A stretch of DNA of 64,000 nt from Sedimentibacter saalensis. Lineage in GTDB: Bacteria; Bacillota; Clostridia; Tissierellales; Sedimentibacteraceae. Numbering within the stretch: position 1 is the stretch's first letter; each line of letters opens with the position of its first letter. Shown in pieces: positions 28,605 through 37,269 of this stretch. Below the pieces are notes generated by a model. The model did not search any database. It saw only the letters and a list, made by a program, of their open reading frames with translations, and had not been told where the DNA came from. The stretch lies in contig NZ_VLKH01000003.1 in the NCBI RefSeq assembly GCF_007830175.1, positions 1-64,000 on the forward strand, written 5' to 3'. The translations under genes and the position numbers were made by a program.

Positions 28605-30950
28605 TTATGATATTCTGCTTTTCAATGCCTGCATGAAATCCAGCCTGTGAACTTTAGCATATGTCATTAGCTGAGCCAGCACTATAAAAATAATTGTCAA
28701 AATTATTGAAACAACAATGTTATTTAATGTTATGGGCTCATTCATGGTATAAATGTCCGTCGTGTACGTCTTTGCCATATAATCCACGAGCCACATGCCA
28801 AGAGGTATGCCGGCAGCTATTCCAAGGACTGTCATTATCATGTTTTCCCTCACTAACATATTGAAAATCTCAGACTTTGAAAATCCCATGACCCTCAGTG
28901 ATGAAAATTCCATAGTTCTTTCATTGATGCTCATGAGCGTCATGCTGTACACAATTACAAATCCCAAAAGGCCCGAAAATATAACCATAAAAATCATTGA
29001 GGCTGCAGTTACAGTTGTAAATTCCTCAAATGCCCCTCTTAAATCATCCTTAGACATTATGGTTATAGTCTTCATGTCATTAAGTGACCTTGCCACATCA
29101 TCGTCTGTATTTATATAAACACCGTTGGCAACGCCTTTGTCAAGGAAGTTCTCATTCATGTAGTCTATGTTCATGTATCCGTTTATACCAAGACTTTGCT
29201 TGATTATTCCTTTTACTGTCACATAGCCGTCGTCGTGTCCGGGCATGAAATTTTTAAGAAGAACTTCATCTCCAACTCTTGCATCAAGAGAAGATGCGAG
29301 ATTTGAAGATAACAGTATTCCGCTACTAGGCAGTCTCACCGGATTTCCCTTAACATCCTCAAACCCATAAAATACAGTGTTTTCTTCCAGCCCTATAATG
29401 CTTATAATTTTAGACTTTTTGCCGTTTTCTATTTCAAAAGGAACTTCATTTCTTGCTTCCATGTTCCTGTATTTAATTTTTTCTGCAATTTCATTTTTTA
29501 TATCTTCATTTTGAAAGCCGTTGAAGCTTATGTTGTATTCAGCCTTCATAAATTCGTCATAATGTCTGTTGAACATTACGTCTATTATATCAACCATCCA
29601 TATTGTCATTACCATCATACCGCAAGTAATTGCAACCGCTGCTCCTATAAAGACAAACTTTTTCTTTTCCCTGAATATATTTCGAAGAACAATTTTCCAG
29701 GAAAAGGGTACATGGTTCCAGACAATCTTAATATTTTCTATGATAATTCTTTTCCCCTTCTTGGGAGCCTCAGGTTTCATTGACTCTGCAGGATTTATCT
29801 TAACAATGTTTCTTACACCCCAAAAACCTGATATGATACAAAATATAAGTGATAAAAGCACAGATATTAATATTCTGTAGTAATAAACCTTGACCGTAAG
29901 CATGGGAATGTTGAAGAAAACAAGGTAATAATTTGTCATTACACCTGACAGAGCTGTTCCCATCAATGACCCAAACGTTCCTCCTATTATCCCTACGCTT
30001 GCAGCATATTTCAAATAGTGGGACATAATTTCAAAGTCCGTAAACCCCAGGGCCTTAAGAACCCCTATGGATGTTCTGTCTTTTTTTACTATTCTTGAAA
30101 GCATTGTGGTGAGCATGATGGCTGCAAAAATAAGAAATATGATGGGAACTGATTTAGACATCATTTCAAGTCCTTCAATTTCCTGACTCAGCATGCCGTT
30201 GCTCAGCTGATCTTGTTTTTTTATAACTCTCCTCACACCATACTTTTCCAGATTGTCCTCTAAATATTCCTTTGTCTGGTCAAGAGATTCATCATTGTTG
30301 GTGGTTATGAGCATTTCATTGAAACTTCCGTTGGAGCCGTAAATCTTTCTGATATAATCTTCCTCAACATACACCACTCCGAATTTTTCAGGATCCGGAA
30401 GCATTGTCTGTTCATTTTCCATCATGTATGCATATTCTGAACTTGATGCCACAGCTGTTACATTGAATTTATACTGCCTTCCATTTATTCTGAGGAATAT
30501 TTCATCACCCACATTTATGTTTCTTGCAGCTGCAAACTGCTCAATTACTATGACATCATTATCAGACAGAGTCCTTCTTCCTGACTTTATAAACAGCTTG
30601 TTGATTTTGCTTTCATATTTGTCCACAGAAATGACCCTGACATCAACATCTTCATCATTGTCGTCTGTAACAAATGGAGTGTCAAACACGAGCCTTGCTT
30701 CAGCTTCTTTTATATCAGCCTCACCAACTAAGCTGCTCTCAAGCTTCTCAGGCAATCCTGATGCTGTGACAAATATGTCTGCAAAATTGGTTTCCATGTA
30801 ATAATCGTCCAAGGAATCACTTAAGTTAATTGAAGAATTGCTGACAGCAGTGAAGACAAAAATACCCGTTATGATTATTGCAAGAACAGCAATGTATTGA
30901 CCCTTAGTGTTTTTAATCATTCTAAAAAGTCTTTTGTCAAGCTTTTTCAT
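28605..30950 (-). CDS. MacB/FtsX-type ABC transporter permease
   Basis: This 781-residue membrane protein has two FtsX modules: an N-terminal helix with a large extracytoplasmic domain, three helices around residues 270-390, a second extracytoplasmic domain, and three C-terminal helices with the signature MSINERTMEFSSLRVMGFSKSEI. Such permeases drive export or mechanotransmission rather than uptake. The ATG at 30950 overlaps the stop of the ATPase gene (TAATG), indicating coupled translation; the upstream TTG is less likely. Peptide antibiotics or lipids are possible substrates, with no direct evidence. Confidence 0.92.
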   Translation of the reverse strand: MKKLDKRLFRMIKNTKGQYIAVLAIIITGIFVFTAVSNSSINLSDSLDDYYMETNFADIFVTASGLPEKLESSLVGEADIKEAEARLVFDTPFVTDDNDEDVDVRVISVDKYESKINKLFIKSGRRTLSDNDVIVIEQFAAARNINVGDEIFLRINGRQYKFNVTAVASSSEYAYMMENEQTMLPDPEKFGVVYVEEDYIRKIYGSNGSFNEMLITTNNDESLDQTKEYLEDNLEKYGVRRVIKKQDQLSNGMLSQEIEGLEMMSKSVPIIFLIFAAIMLTTMLSRIVKKDRTSIGVLKALGFTDFEIMSHYLKYAASVGIIGGTFGSLMGTALSGVMTNYYLVFFNIPMLTVKVYYYRILISVLLSLIFCIISGFWGVRNIVKINPAESMKPEAPKKGKRIIIENIKIVWNHVPFSWKIVLRNIFREKKKFVFIGAAVAITCGMMVMTIWMVDIIDVMFNRHYDEFMKAEYNISFNGFQNEDIKNEIAEKIKYRNMEARNEVPFEIENGKKSKIISIIGLEENTVFYGFEDVKGNPVRLPSSGILLSSNLASSLDARVGDEVLLKNFMPGHDDGYVTVKGIIKQSLGINGYMNIDYMNENFLDKGVANGVYINTDDDVARSLNDMKTITIMSKDDLRGAFEEFTTVTAASMIFMVIFSGLLGFVIVYSMTLMSINERTMEFSSLRVMGFSKSEIFNMLVRENMIMTVLGIAAGIPLGMWLVDYMAKTYTTDIYTMNEPITLNNIVVSIILTIIFIVLAQLMTYAKVHRLDFMQALKSRIS

Positions 30951-31657
30951 TACCAATCAATCCTTTCAGCAGGAATAGGATCATCATTTATGATGACTTC
31001 CGTGATTTTGCCGCTTCTCATTTTAATTACCTTATCGGCCATCTGCGCTATTGATGCATTATGGGTTATAACCACAACAGTCTTGTTGTATTTTTCGTTC
31101 ATTTCTTTAAGGACTCTGAGTATTGATATACCTGTTTCAAAATCCAGTGCTCCCGTAGGTTCATCACACAGTAGTATTTGAGGATTTTTAGCAACAGCCC
31201 TTGCAATTGCAACTCTTTGCTGTTCACCACCGCTCATCTGAGACGGAAAGTTATCCATTCGTGACCCAAGTCCTACGGCTTCCAACACTTCCTCTATATC
31301 AATTGGGTCCCGGCAAATTTCTGCTGCAAGTTCAACATTTTCCTTTGCAGTAAGCGTTGCCATGAGATTGTAAAACTGAAATACAAAGCCTATTTCATTT
31401 CTTCTGTACATTGTAAGCTCTTTGTCGCTTATTCCCGTTATCATGTCTCCATTGAAGTAAACTTCACCTGATGTTGGAGTGTCCATTCCACCCACAATGT
31501 TTAAAAGAGTGCTTTTCCCTGAACCGCTGGGACCGAGAATCACAATAAATTCACCCCTTTTAACTTCAAAGCTTACATTTTCCAGAGCCTTTACTGTGAC
31601 ATCACCCATTTTGTAAAGTTTGCTTATATTTTCTGCCTTCAATACTACTTCGCTCAT
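30950..31657 (-). CDS. ABC transporter ATP-binding protein, LolD/MacB type
   Basis: The 235-residue ATPase has Walker A GPSGSGKST, Q-loop VFQFYNLMATLTAKENVELA, signature MSGGEQQRVAIARA, Walker B ILLCDEPTGALD and the switch VVITHN. The ENVELA segment is typical of MacB/LolD/BceA-like exporters. It pairs with the downstream FtsX permease, with which it overlaps, and lies 12 bp after tetR. Confidence 0.95.
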   Translation of the reverse strand: MSEVVLKAENISKLYKMGDVTVKALENVSFEVKRGEFIVILGPSGSGKSTLLNIVGGMDTPTSGEVYFNGDMITGISDKELTMYRRNEIGFVFQFYNLMATLTAKENVELAAEICRDPIDIEEVLEAVGLGSRMDNFPSQMSGGEQQRVAIARAVAKNPQILLCDEPTGALDFETGISILRVLKEMNEKYNKTVVVITHNASIAQMADKVIKMRSGKITEVIINDDPIPAERIDW

Positions 31658-31669
31658 ATTCTCACCTGA

Positions 31670-32281
31670 CTACCTTTCTTCAAGAATGCCGTACATTAAA
31701 ATGTTCATGAGCCTTATATACTCGTCTTTAACAACATCATAATATTTCTCATAATTTGATCCATCCTCTGCAAACAGCGGCAAGTACCTGCTCTCTATTA
31801 TGTTTGTCAAGCTTGCCATGAGCAGGACAATGTCATTTGCTTCAATGTTTTTTTTCATTGGCAGACCTTTTATTATGTCCATTAATATATTTATACCGAT
31901 TTGCTTAATTTCCATATATCTTTTTTCTATATCATCTTTTAATTTTTTTGGAGAATTACTAAAGCCTCCAACCAACATTCTATAATGCATGGGGTTGTTC
32001 ATAAAAAATTTGTATTTTACTTCCATCAACTTCATCAAGATTGTTATGAAATCATCCTTAGGAAGTTCCAAATCTTTAAATTCATTTAACGCATCATCTA
32101 TGCATTTGTTCATGGCAGTCATAAAGAGATTTTCCTTTGAACCGAAGTAGTGAAATATGAGTCCTTTGGACACCTCAGCCCGCTGACTTATCCTATCGGT
32201 GTTTGCTTTTTCAAAACCATGTTCAGAAAACTCTTCTATGCTCGCCTGTACTATTTTGTCCTTTTTGGAATTGTCAAGCAT
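31670..32281 (-). CDS. TetR/AcrR-family repressor of the exporter operon
   Basis: The 203-residue protein has the TetR N-terminal helix-turn-helix (KIVQASIEEFSEHGFEKANTDRISQRAEVSKGLIFHYFGSKENLF, residues about 10-55) and a helical ligand domain. It is the first gene of the exporter operon, behind a promoter bracketed by two palindromes that look like its own operators, so autorepression relieved by an exporter substrate is the simple reading. GGAGG is seven bases before the ATG at 32281. Confidence 0.93.
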   Translation of the reverse strand: MLDNSKKDKIVQASIEEFSEHGFEKANTDRISQRAEVSKGLIFHYFGSKENLFMTAMNKCIDDALNEFKDLELPKDDFITILMKLMEVKYKFFMNNPMHYRMLVGGFSNSPKKLKDDIEKRYMEIKQIGINILMDIIKGLPMKKNIEANDIVLLMASLTNIIESRYLPLFAEDGSNYEKYYDVVKDEYIRLMNILMYGILEER

Positions 32282-32299
32282 CAACCCACCTCCTCTTAA

Positions 32300-32348
32300 T
32301 TGACTTAACAGTCAATTATATTATACATTATATTGACTAAGAGGTCAA
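32300..32348 (-). promoter_or_regulatory. Promoter with twin operator palindromes for tetR-exporter operon
   Basis: On the minus strand TTGACC (32348-32343), a 17-bp spacer and consensus TATAAT (32325-32320) form a near-perfect sigma-A promoter. Two 16-bp palindromes share TTGACT at one arm: TTGACTTAACAGTCAA (32300-32315), at and after the expected start of transcription, and TTGACTAAGAGGTCAA (32333-32348), covering the -35 box. Their centres are 33 bp apart, close to three helical turns, as expected for paired TetR-dimer sites. Confidence 0.8.
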
Positions 32349-32377
32349 TATATGAATAAACTCAAACCTATCCACAC

Positions 32378-32400
32378 AAAAAAGAGCCCCTCAAGGCTCT
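32378..32400 (-). terminator. Terminator after the ABC-F gene
   Basis: On the minus strand AGAGCC, a 6-nt loop and GGCTCT (32400-32383) are followed by six T. It lies about 105 bp after the ABC-F stop, with the repeat units at 32402-32492 between them. Confidence 0.8.
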
Positions 32401-32401
32401 C

Positions 32402-32492
32402 GTAGGGGCGGATGTGCCCGCCCGGTGCTGTTACTTCACTGCTTAATGCTAAATTACCAGGTCGTAGGGGCGGATCTTGTGTCCGCCCGGTG
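32402..32492 (+). repeat. Composite GTAGGGG hairpin repeat, locus 2 (two units)
   Basis: Two direct units, GTAGGGGCGGATGTGCCCGC... (32402-32427) and GTAGGGGCGGATCTTGTGTC... (32464-32492), each ending CGCCCGGTG, are separated by 36 bp. Each unit is a GC-rich hairpin that stands out against the AT-rich context. They lie in the 3' untranslated part of the ABC-F gene before its terminator. Confidence 0.7.
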
Positions 32493-32505
32493 TTATTCTC
32501 TTTGT

Positions 32506-34290
32506 TTAATTTTGATTTTCTATCAGTTCTTTAAGGTCATTCAGGTAAATCCACCTGTTCATTTTTTCTTCAAGCTGCACTTCAAGATTTTGTTTTTCAT
32601 CCATTATTTCCTGAAGCTTCATGTAATCTGTGGCACTTTCTTCAAGCTTTGTTTCAGCTTCAGCTATTTTTAATTCAATTGCGGCTATGTCATCGTCGAT
32701 GGTGTTGTACTCCTGCTGTTCCTTGAAAGAAAATTTAAGTTTTTTTGGTTTTTCTCTTGTTTCCTTCTGAACGTCCTTTGTTTGTCTAGGTTTTTCCTGC
32801 TGTTTTTCATTCAATATCCTTACAGCAATGTAATCGGAATATCCTCCGTTGTACATAACAACTGTTCCGTCTCCGGGAAGTTCAAGTACCGTGTCAACCA
32901 CCTTATCCAGAAAATATCTGTCGTGGGATACGGTAATCACTGCACCGCTGAACGTTTCAAGATAATCTTCAAGCACGGTGAGAGTTTCTATGTCAAGGTC
33001 GTTTGTAGGCTCATCAAGAAGCAATATGTTTGGTGCAGTCATGAGCACGCTCAGCAAAAACAACCTTCTTCTTTCTCCGCCGGACAATTTTTTTATTGTG
33101 TTGTACTGCACATCAGGTGAAAACAAAAATCTTTCAAGCATCTGGGAGGCAGTTACACTTCCTTCAGGCGTCTCAACAACTTCAGCTATATTTTTTATAT
33201 AATCTATAACTCTTTGAGAATCATCTATTTCTTTTGCTTCCTGAGAAAAATATCCAACATTGACAGTGCTTCCTATTTCCACATGACCTTTATCCGGCTG
33301 AGTTTTTCCTGCCAGTATATTTAACAGCGTTGATTTTCCCGCTCCATTTTTCCCGACTATTCCAATTCTTGCATCGCGAATCACAGTAAATTCAAAATCA
33401 TCAACTATTTTTTTGTCTCCGAAACTCTTTGAAATGTTCTTAACTTCTATTGTCTTCTTTCCAAGCCTTGAAGATACAGAGCTCAGTTCAAGCTTTTCAA
33501 CCACTTCAGTTCCAAGAGAACTTTTAAGCTTTTCAAACTGTTCAATTCTTCCCTTTGCTTTTGTGCTTCTCGCACGTGCTCCCCTTTGAATCCATGCCAG
33601 TTCCTTTTTGTAAAGCGTCTGTTTTTTCCTGTCGCTGCTTGCTTCCATATCCTCACGGAGGGCTTTCAGTTCCAGAAACTTTGAGTAATTTCCTTCATAG
33701 GAATACAAGTTTCCCTTGTCAAGTTCAATTATCTTGTTTGAAACCCTATCCAGGAAATACCTGTCATGGGTAACCATGAGTATTGCTCCTGAATATTTCA
33801 CAAGATAATTTTCAAGCCAGATAATCATGTCATTGTCAAGATGGTTTGTGGGCTCATCAAGAACCAAAAGCTCACACGGATTTACAAGAGCACTGGCAAT
33901 TGCAACTCTTTTTCTCTGCCCTACCGAAAGCAGATTTACTTTTTTGTCATATTCATCAATTCCAAGTTTGCTCAAAATTGTCTTTGCTTCATATTCCATG
34001 AGAACCTTGGTTTCAGTGCTTGAATTGATGAACACCTGCTCAAGGACAGTGGCATCATTATCAAAGGCCGGGTCTTGTTCAAGAACGCAGATTCTGTCTC
34101 CCGGACTTTTTATTATATTACCGCTGTCCGGCTCTTCGACTCCAGATGCAATTTTTAAAAGTGTGGATTTTCCTGTTCCGTTGATTCCAACCACCCCGAT
34201 TTTATCGCTGTCGTTGATATATAAGTCAACATTATTAAGAAGCACCTTTTCTCCGTAACTTTTATTTACTTTTTCCAGTGTAATTATCAT
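32506..34290 (-). CDS. ABC-F family ATPase (Uup-like)
   Basis: The 594-residue soluble protein has two ABC domains in tandem: Walker A GINGTGKST and signature LLSVGQRKR in the first, then GKNGAGKST and LSGGERRR in the second, with LLVLDEPTNHLD and LLLDEPTNDLD as Walker B. The linker rich in Lys/Arg (KKQTLYKKELAWIQRGARARSTKAK) and the C-terminal coiled coil (about residues 540-590) fit Uup-type ABC-F proteins acting on ribosomes, not transporters. Whether it is a housekeeping factor or gives antibiotic resistance cannot be told from sequence. Confidence 0.92.
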   Translation of the reverse strand: MIITLEKVNKSYGEKVLLNNVDLYINDSDKIGVVGINGTGKSTLLKIASGVEEPDSGNIIKSPGDRICVLEQDPAFDNDATVLEQVFINSSTETKVLMEYEAKTILSKLGIDEYDKKVNLLSVGQRKRVAIASALVNPCELLVLDEPTNHLDNDMIIWLENYLVKYSGAILMVTHDRYFLDRVSNKIIELDKGNLYSYEGNYSKFLELKALREDMEASSDRKKQTLYKKELAWIQRGARARSTKAKGRIEQFEKLKSSLGTEVVEKLELSSVSSRLGKKTIEVKNISKSFGDKKIVDDFEFTVIRDARIGIVGKNGAGKSTLLNILAGKTQPDKGHVEIGSTVNVGYFSQEAKEIDDSQRVIDYIKNIAEVVETPEGSVTASQMLERFLFSPDVQYNTIKKLSGGERRRLFLLSVLMTAPNILLLDEPTNDLDIETLTVLEDYLETFSGAVITVSHDRYFLDKVVDTVLELPGDGTVVMYNGGYSDYIAVRILNEKQQEKPRQTKDVQKETREKPKKLKFSFKEQQEYNTIDDDIAAIELKIAEAETKLEESATDYMKLQEIMDEKQNLEVQLEEKMNRWIYLNDLKELIENQN

Positions 34291-34330
34291 TATAATTGCC
34301 TTTCAATTTTTGTTTAATACAGAAATTCAT

Positions 34331-35047
34331 TTACATTTGCCTTTCCCTATTGATATCTGACTTAAAGAAATCAAAAATCGTGAAAGGGTAATTCTTAGGT
34401 AAAGATGTAAACTCTGTGTATTTTTTTGTTTTGGGATGTTTAAATCCGAATTTGTAAGACCAAAGGGCAGGTATAGTGAAGTCTTTTTTCTTCATAAATA
34501 CCTTGTTGTACTTGTTATCTCCCCATATGGGAGTTCCTGCATTTGAAAATTGCAGCCTGATCTGATGATGTCTCCCCGTAAGGAGATTTATCTTAACAAG
34601 GCAAAGAGTTCCGTATTCTGCAGTTTCAGCAGTTTCCAGAACTTCATACTCAAGTCTTGCAATCTTACCCTGCTTGTCTTCAGCTGTAGTCACTTTTGAC
34701 ATGTTTATTGTCTTAAGTTTTTTTATATAGTCTTCAAGAATTCCCTTATTATTGGCTGGTTTTCCGCACACAACTGCAAAATATTCCTTTTTTGTGTGTC
34801 TTTCCTGCACTTGCCTTGAAAGTTCCTTGTTGGCGAAATCATTTTTAGCGAATACAATCACGCCTCCTACAGGCCTGTCAAGCCTTTGAATGAGACCAAG
34901 GTAAGGATTGTCGCCATTACTTTTCACATAATTGATTCCTGCGCTCATAAGGTCATCATCTTCTGTCTTGTCGCTTTGGGATGGAATTCCCGGAGGCTTT
35001 ATAAGGCAAAGAACATGTTTATCTTCATATATTATATCAAGTTCCAT
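34331..35047 (-). CDS. RluA-family pseudouridine synthase
   Basis: The 238-residue enzyme isomerises uridine to pseudouridine in rRNA or tRNA. The catalytic motif is LIQRLDRPVGGVIVFAK, preceded by the N-terminal IIYEDKHVLCLIKPPGIPSQ and followed by LLTGRHHQIRLQFSNAGTPIWGD. There is no S4 domain, as in the RluC/RluD-like short forms. CAGGAG precedes the ATG at 35047; an earlier ATG (35062) overlaps the ybaK stop in an ATGA junction but lacks a ribosome-binding site. Target position is not predictable here. Confidence 0.9.
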   Translation of the reverse strand: MELDIIYEDKHVLCLIKPPGIPSQSDKTEDDDLMSAGINYVKSNGDNPYLGLIQRLDRPVGGVIVFAKNDFANKELSRQVQERHTKKEYFAVVCGKPANNKGILEDYIKKLKTINMSKVTTAEDKQGKIARLEYEVLETAETAEYGTLCLVKINLLTGRHHQIRLQFSNAGTPIWGDNKYNKVFMKKKDFTIPALWSYKFGFKHPKTKKYTEFTSLPKNYPFTIFDFFKSDINRERQM

Positions 35048-35058
35048 TTTTTCTCCTG

Positions 35059-35535
35059 TCATATTAAATCGGCATATGATGCTTCAGCTGCCCTTAACAA
35101 GTCATCGGGACTGAGTATCATTTGTATTCCAATGGCTCCGCCGCTTACAAGTATTTTGTCCTGAAGGAGGGCAGATTCGTCCACAAATGTTTTGTAATGT
35201 TTCTTCATTCCTATGGGAGAACAACCTCCCCTTATGTATCCAGTATTTTTTGTAAGATCTTTTAAAGGAAGGAGCTCAATGTTTTTTTCACCTGAAGCAG
35301 AGGCTGCTTTTTTTAAATCAAGCTCGTATTCAACAGGAACACAAAATACATACAGTTCCTTGCTGTGTCCAAGAGACACTAATGTCTTAAAAACAGCCTC
35401 CGGGTTTTGCCCTGTTTTGTGAGCAACAGATACCCCGTCAATTTTTCCGTCTTCGCACTCATATGTCAGACAGTCATATTCGATATTAAGTGAATCGAGA
35501 ATGCGCATGGCATTTGTTTTATTTATTTTTTTCAC
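35059..35535 (-). CDS. ybaK: Cys-tRNA(Pro)/Cys-tRNA(Cys) deacylase YbaK
   Basis: YbaK-type proteins hydrolyse mischarged Cys-tRNA(Pro). The 158-residue product has the family blocks DGVSVAHKTGQNPEAVFKTLV, FCVPVEYELDLKKAA and GYIRGGCSPIGMKKHYKTFVDESA, with the conserved catalytic Lys in VFKTL. It sits in a run of small RNA-related genes (trmB, DUF1294, ybaK, rluA-type) with near-zero gaps, so these are likely one operon. Confidence 0.94.
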   Translation of the reverse strand: MKKINKTNAMRILDSLNIEYDCLTYECEDGKIDGVSVAHKTGQNPEAVFKTLVSLGHSKELYVFCVPVEYELDLKKAASASGEKNIELLPLKDLTKNTGYIRGGCSPIGMKKHYKTFVDESALLQDKILVSGGAIGIQMILSPDDLLRAAEASYADLI

Positions 35536-35546
35536 GCTATCACCTC

Positions 35547-35816
35547 TTACAACCTTGTGTACAGCCCATAAATCGCAAAAATGTTAAGAAGAAGAGCTAT
35601 AAAAGTAATTGCAACAAACCCGGCTTTTCTTGTCTTGTGATGGAATAGAAGCATGGCTGCAATGCTTCCGATAGTTCCTCCTAAAAAGCTTGTGAGATGC
35701 AATGTTTTTTCTTCTATTCTCCATTTGTCTTTCCTGGCTTTTTGTTTATCAACATAAAACATCACAAATGAAATCAAATTAATTATTATGAAATATATGG
35801 CTAAATATTTAATCAT
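35547..35816 (-). CDS. DUF1294 membrane protein
   Basis: The 89-residue protein has three membrane helices and the DUF1294 signature: FVMFYVDKQKARKDKWRIEEKTLHLTSFLGGTIGSIAAML followed by FHHKTRKAGF. Function is unknown. It overlaps the trmB 3' end by 4 bp and is translated in the same operon. Confidence 0.85.
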   Translation of the reverse strand: MIKYLAIYFIIINLISFVMFYVDKQKARKDKWRIEEKTLHLTSFLGGTIGSIAAMLLFHHKTRKAGFVAITFIALLLNIFAIYGLYTRL

Positions 35817-36451
35817 TTTAATCTCGCTACCAATTTATTTATTTTTTTGCCCTGCTCTGTAAAACGCTGTTCATATTCGGTCATGACGTTGTCTTCCGCG
35901 TAAGGGCTATTGTGCAGATCTCTTGTGCACATAACAATTTCCCAGTTGTCTGCCTCAAGCTCCTGAAGTGAATACTCAAACAAATCATCATTGTCTGTCT
36001 TCATGTGTATTTCTCCTCCATCTTTAAGCACCTTTCTGTAAACATCAAGGAAATTTTTATGAGTCAACCTTCTCTTATAGTGAGAGGGTTTTGGCCATGG
36101 GTCTGAAAAGTTCAGATAAATTCTTTCTATAGACTTAGGTTCAAAAACATCCGTAAGTATGTCTCCGTTTGAATAAACTACAAAATAATTGTCCGGATCA
36201 TTTTCTATGACGCATTTTGCGCATCTGTACGCAACCTTCACGCTTTTTTCGAATCCAAAGAAATTCACCTGTGGATTTTTTAGAGCCGTTTCCCTTAAAA
36301 ACTTGCCTTTTCCGCATCCAAGCTCAACATGTATGGGGTTGTTGTTTTTGAAGGCGTCATTTAGCATGTATCCTCTTTTTTCCGGTTCAGTGATTGCTTT
36401 TTCGTGATTCTGCAGGTATTCGTACTGACCGTGAACATATCTTAATCTCAT
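35813..36451 (-). CDS. trmB: tRNA (guanine-N7-)-methyltransferase
   Basis: TrmB makes m7G46 in the tRNA variable loop using S-adenosylmethionine. The 212-residue enzyme has the SAM loop VELGCGKGKFL, the following acidic FGFEKS, the conserved YLNFSDPWPKPSHYKRRLTHKNFL and the C-terminal TEYEQRFTEQGKKINKL. It heads the operon that continues with DUF1294, ybaK and the pseudouridine synthase. Confidence 0.97.
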   Translation of the reverse strand: MRLRYVHGQYEYLQNHEKAITEPEKRGYMLNDAFKNNNPIHVELGCGKGKFLRETALKNPQVNFFGFEKSVKVAYRCAKCVIENDPDNYFVVYSNGDILTDVFEPKSIERIYLNFSDPWPKPSHYKRRLTHKNFLDVYRKVLKDGGEIHMKTDNDDLFEYSLQELEADNWEIVMCTRDLHNSPYAEDNVMTEYEQRFTEQGKKINKLVARLK

Positions 36452-36477
36452 AATACACTCCTTAATTTTCTAATAGA

Positions 36478-36506
36478 ATTTTACAATACTTTGTAATAAT
36501 TAACAA
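36478..36506 (-). promoter_or_regulatory. Promoter of the trmB operon
   Basis: On the minus strand TTGTTA (36506-36501), a 17-bp spacer and TAAAAT (36483-36478) lie 26 bp before the trmB ATG. Confidence 0.55.
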
Positions 36507-36522
36507 TATAATTTTATACATG

Positions 36523-36551
36523 TTGCATAAAATACCAAAACCAAGTAAAAT
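36523..36551 (+). promoter_or_regulatory. Promoter of the DUF2179 gene
   Basis: TTGCAT (36523-36528), a 17-bp spacer and TAAAAT (36546-36551) lie 29 bp before the start codon, divergent from the trmB promoter. Confidence 0.55.
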
Positions 36552-36580
36552 AATAGTAACAAAAGAAAAAGGGGTGAATT

Positions 36581-37114
36581 ATGGATTTTCTATTTAACAT
36601 ATCGGGACCAGCTCTTTATATCATAATATTTTGTGCAAAAATAATAGAAGTATCAATTTCAACTGTGCGATTAGTTTTAATCAACAAAGGTGAAAGAGTT
36701 AAAGGCGCATTATTAGCTTTTATTGAAATAATGATTTGGTTGATTGTAGTAAGCTCTGTTTTAAATAACATAACAGAAGATCCAATTAAAGTATTCATTT
36801 ATGCCATTGCTTTCTCAATGGGAAATTTCATCGGTGTTACGCTCGAGTCAAAAATAGCTGTGGGACTGTCATCCATACAGGTAGTGGTAAATGAGGAAAA
36901 TGGTGAAGAGCTGGCAGATATTCTCAGAGATCAGGGTTTTGGAGTAACAATTATTGATGGAAGAGGAAAAAATGACAGCAAGAAAAATCTGTTATTCGTT
37001 CAACTGAAAAGAAAAAAAATTCCTGAAGCAGTGAAGCTTATTAGGCTTACAGCACCTCAGGCTTACATTACAGTCAATGACATAAAGTCCATGATGGGCG
37101 GATATATAAAATAG
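36581..37114 (+). CDS. DUF2179/DUF5698 (UPF0316) membrane protein
   Basis: The 177-residue protein has three membrane helices (about residues 8-85) and a C-terminal DUF2179 domain with QGFGVTIIDGRGKNDSKKNLLFVQLKRKKIPEAV. DUF2179 domains are small regulatory or ligand-binding folds attached to membrane proteins; the function is unknown. Start and terminator are clear, so it is a single-gene unit. Confidence 0.85.
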   Translation: MDFLFNISGPALYIIIFCAKIIEVSISTVRLVLINKGERVKGALLAFIEIMIWLIVVSSVLNNITEDPIKVFIYAIAFSMGNFIGVTLESKIAVGLSSIQVVVNEENGEELADILRDQGFGVTIIDGRGKNDSKKNLLFVQLKRKKIPEAVKLIRLTAPQAYITVNDIKSMMGGYIK

Positions 37115-37121
37115 CATATGA

Positions 37122-37149
37122 AAAGCAGTTCAAGGTGAACTGCTTTTTT
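37122..37149 (+). terminator. Terminator of the DUF2179 gene
   Basis: An 11-bp perfect stem, AAAGCAGTTCA/TGAACTGCTTT with a 3-nt loop, continues into T residues, 8 bp after the stop codon. Confidence 0.9.
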
Positions 37150-37225
37150 ATTGCAGTTCACGACCACAGCATATAGGTAATATTAACAGCCGTATATTGC
37201 ACAACAGTGTTTCCCGGTATTTTAT

Positions 37226-37253
37226 AAAGGAAAGGAGCTGGCTGTCCAGCCCC
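37226..37253 (-). terminator. Terminator of the surface protein gene
   Basis: On the minus strand GGGGCTGG (37253-37246) pairs with CCAGCTCC (37241-37234) with one wobble pair, followed by TTTCCTTT. The T tract is interrupted, so efficiency may be moderate. Confidence 0.7.
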
Positions 37254-37269
37254 TATACTTTACTGTTAA

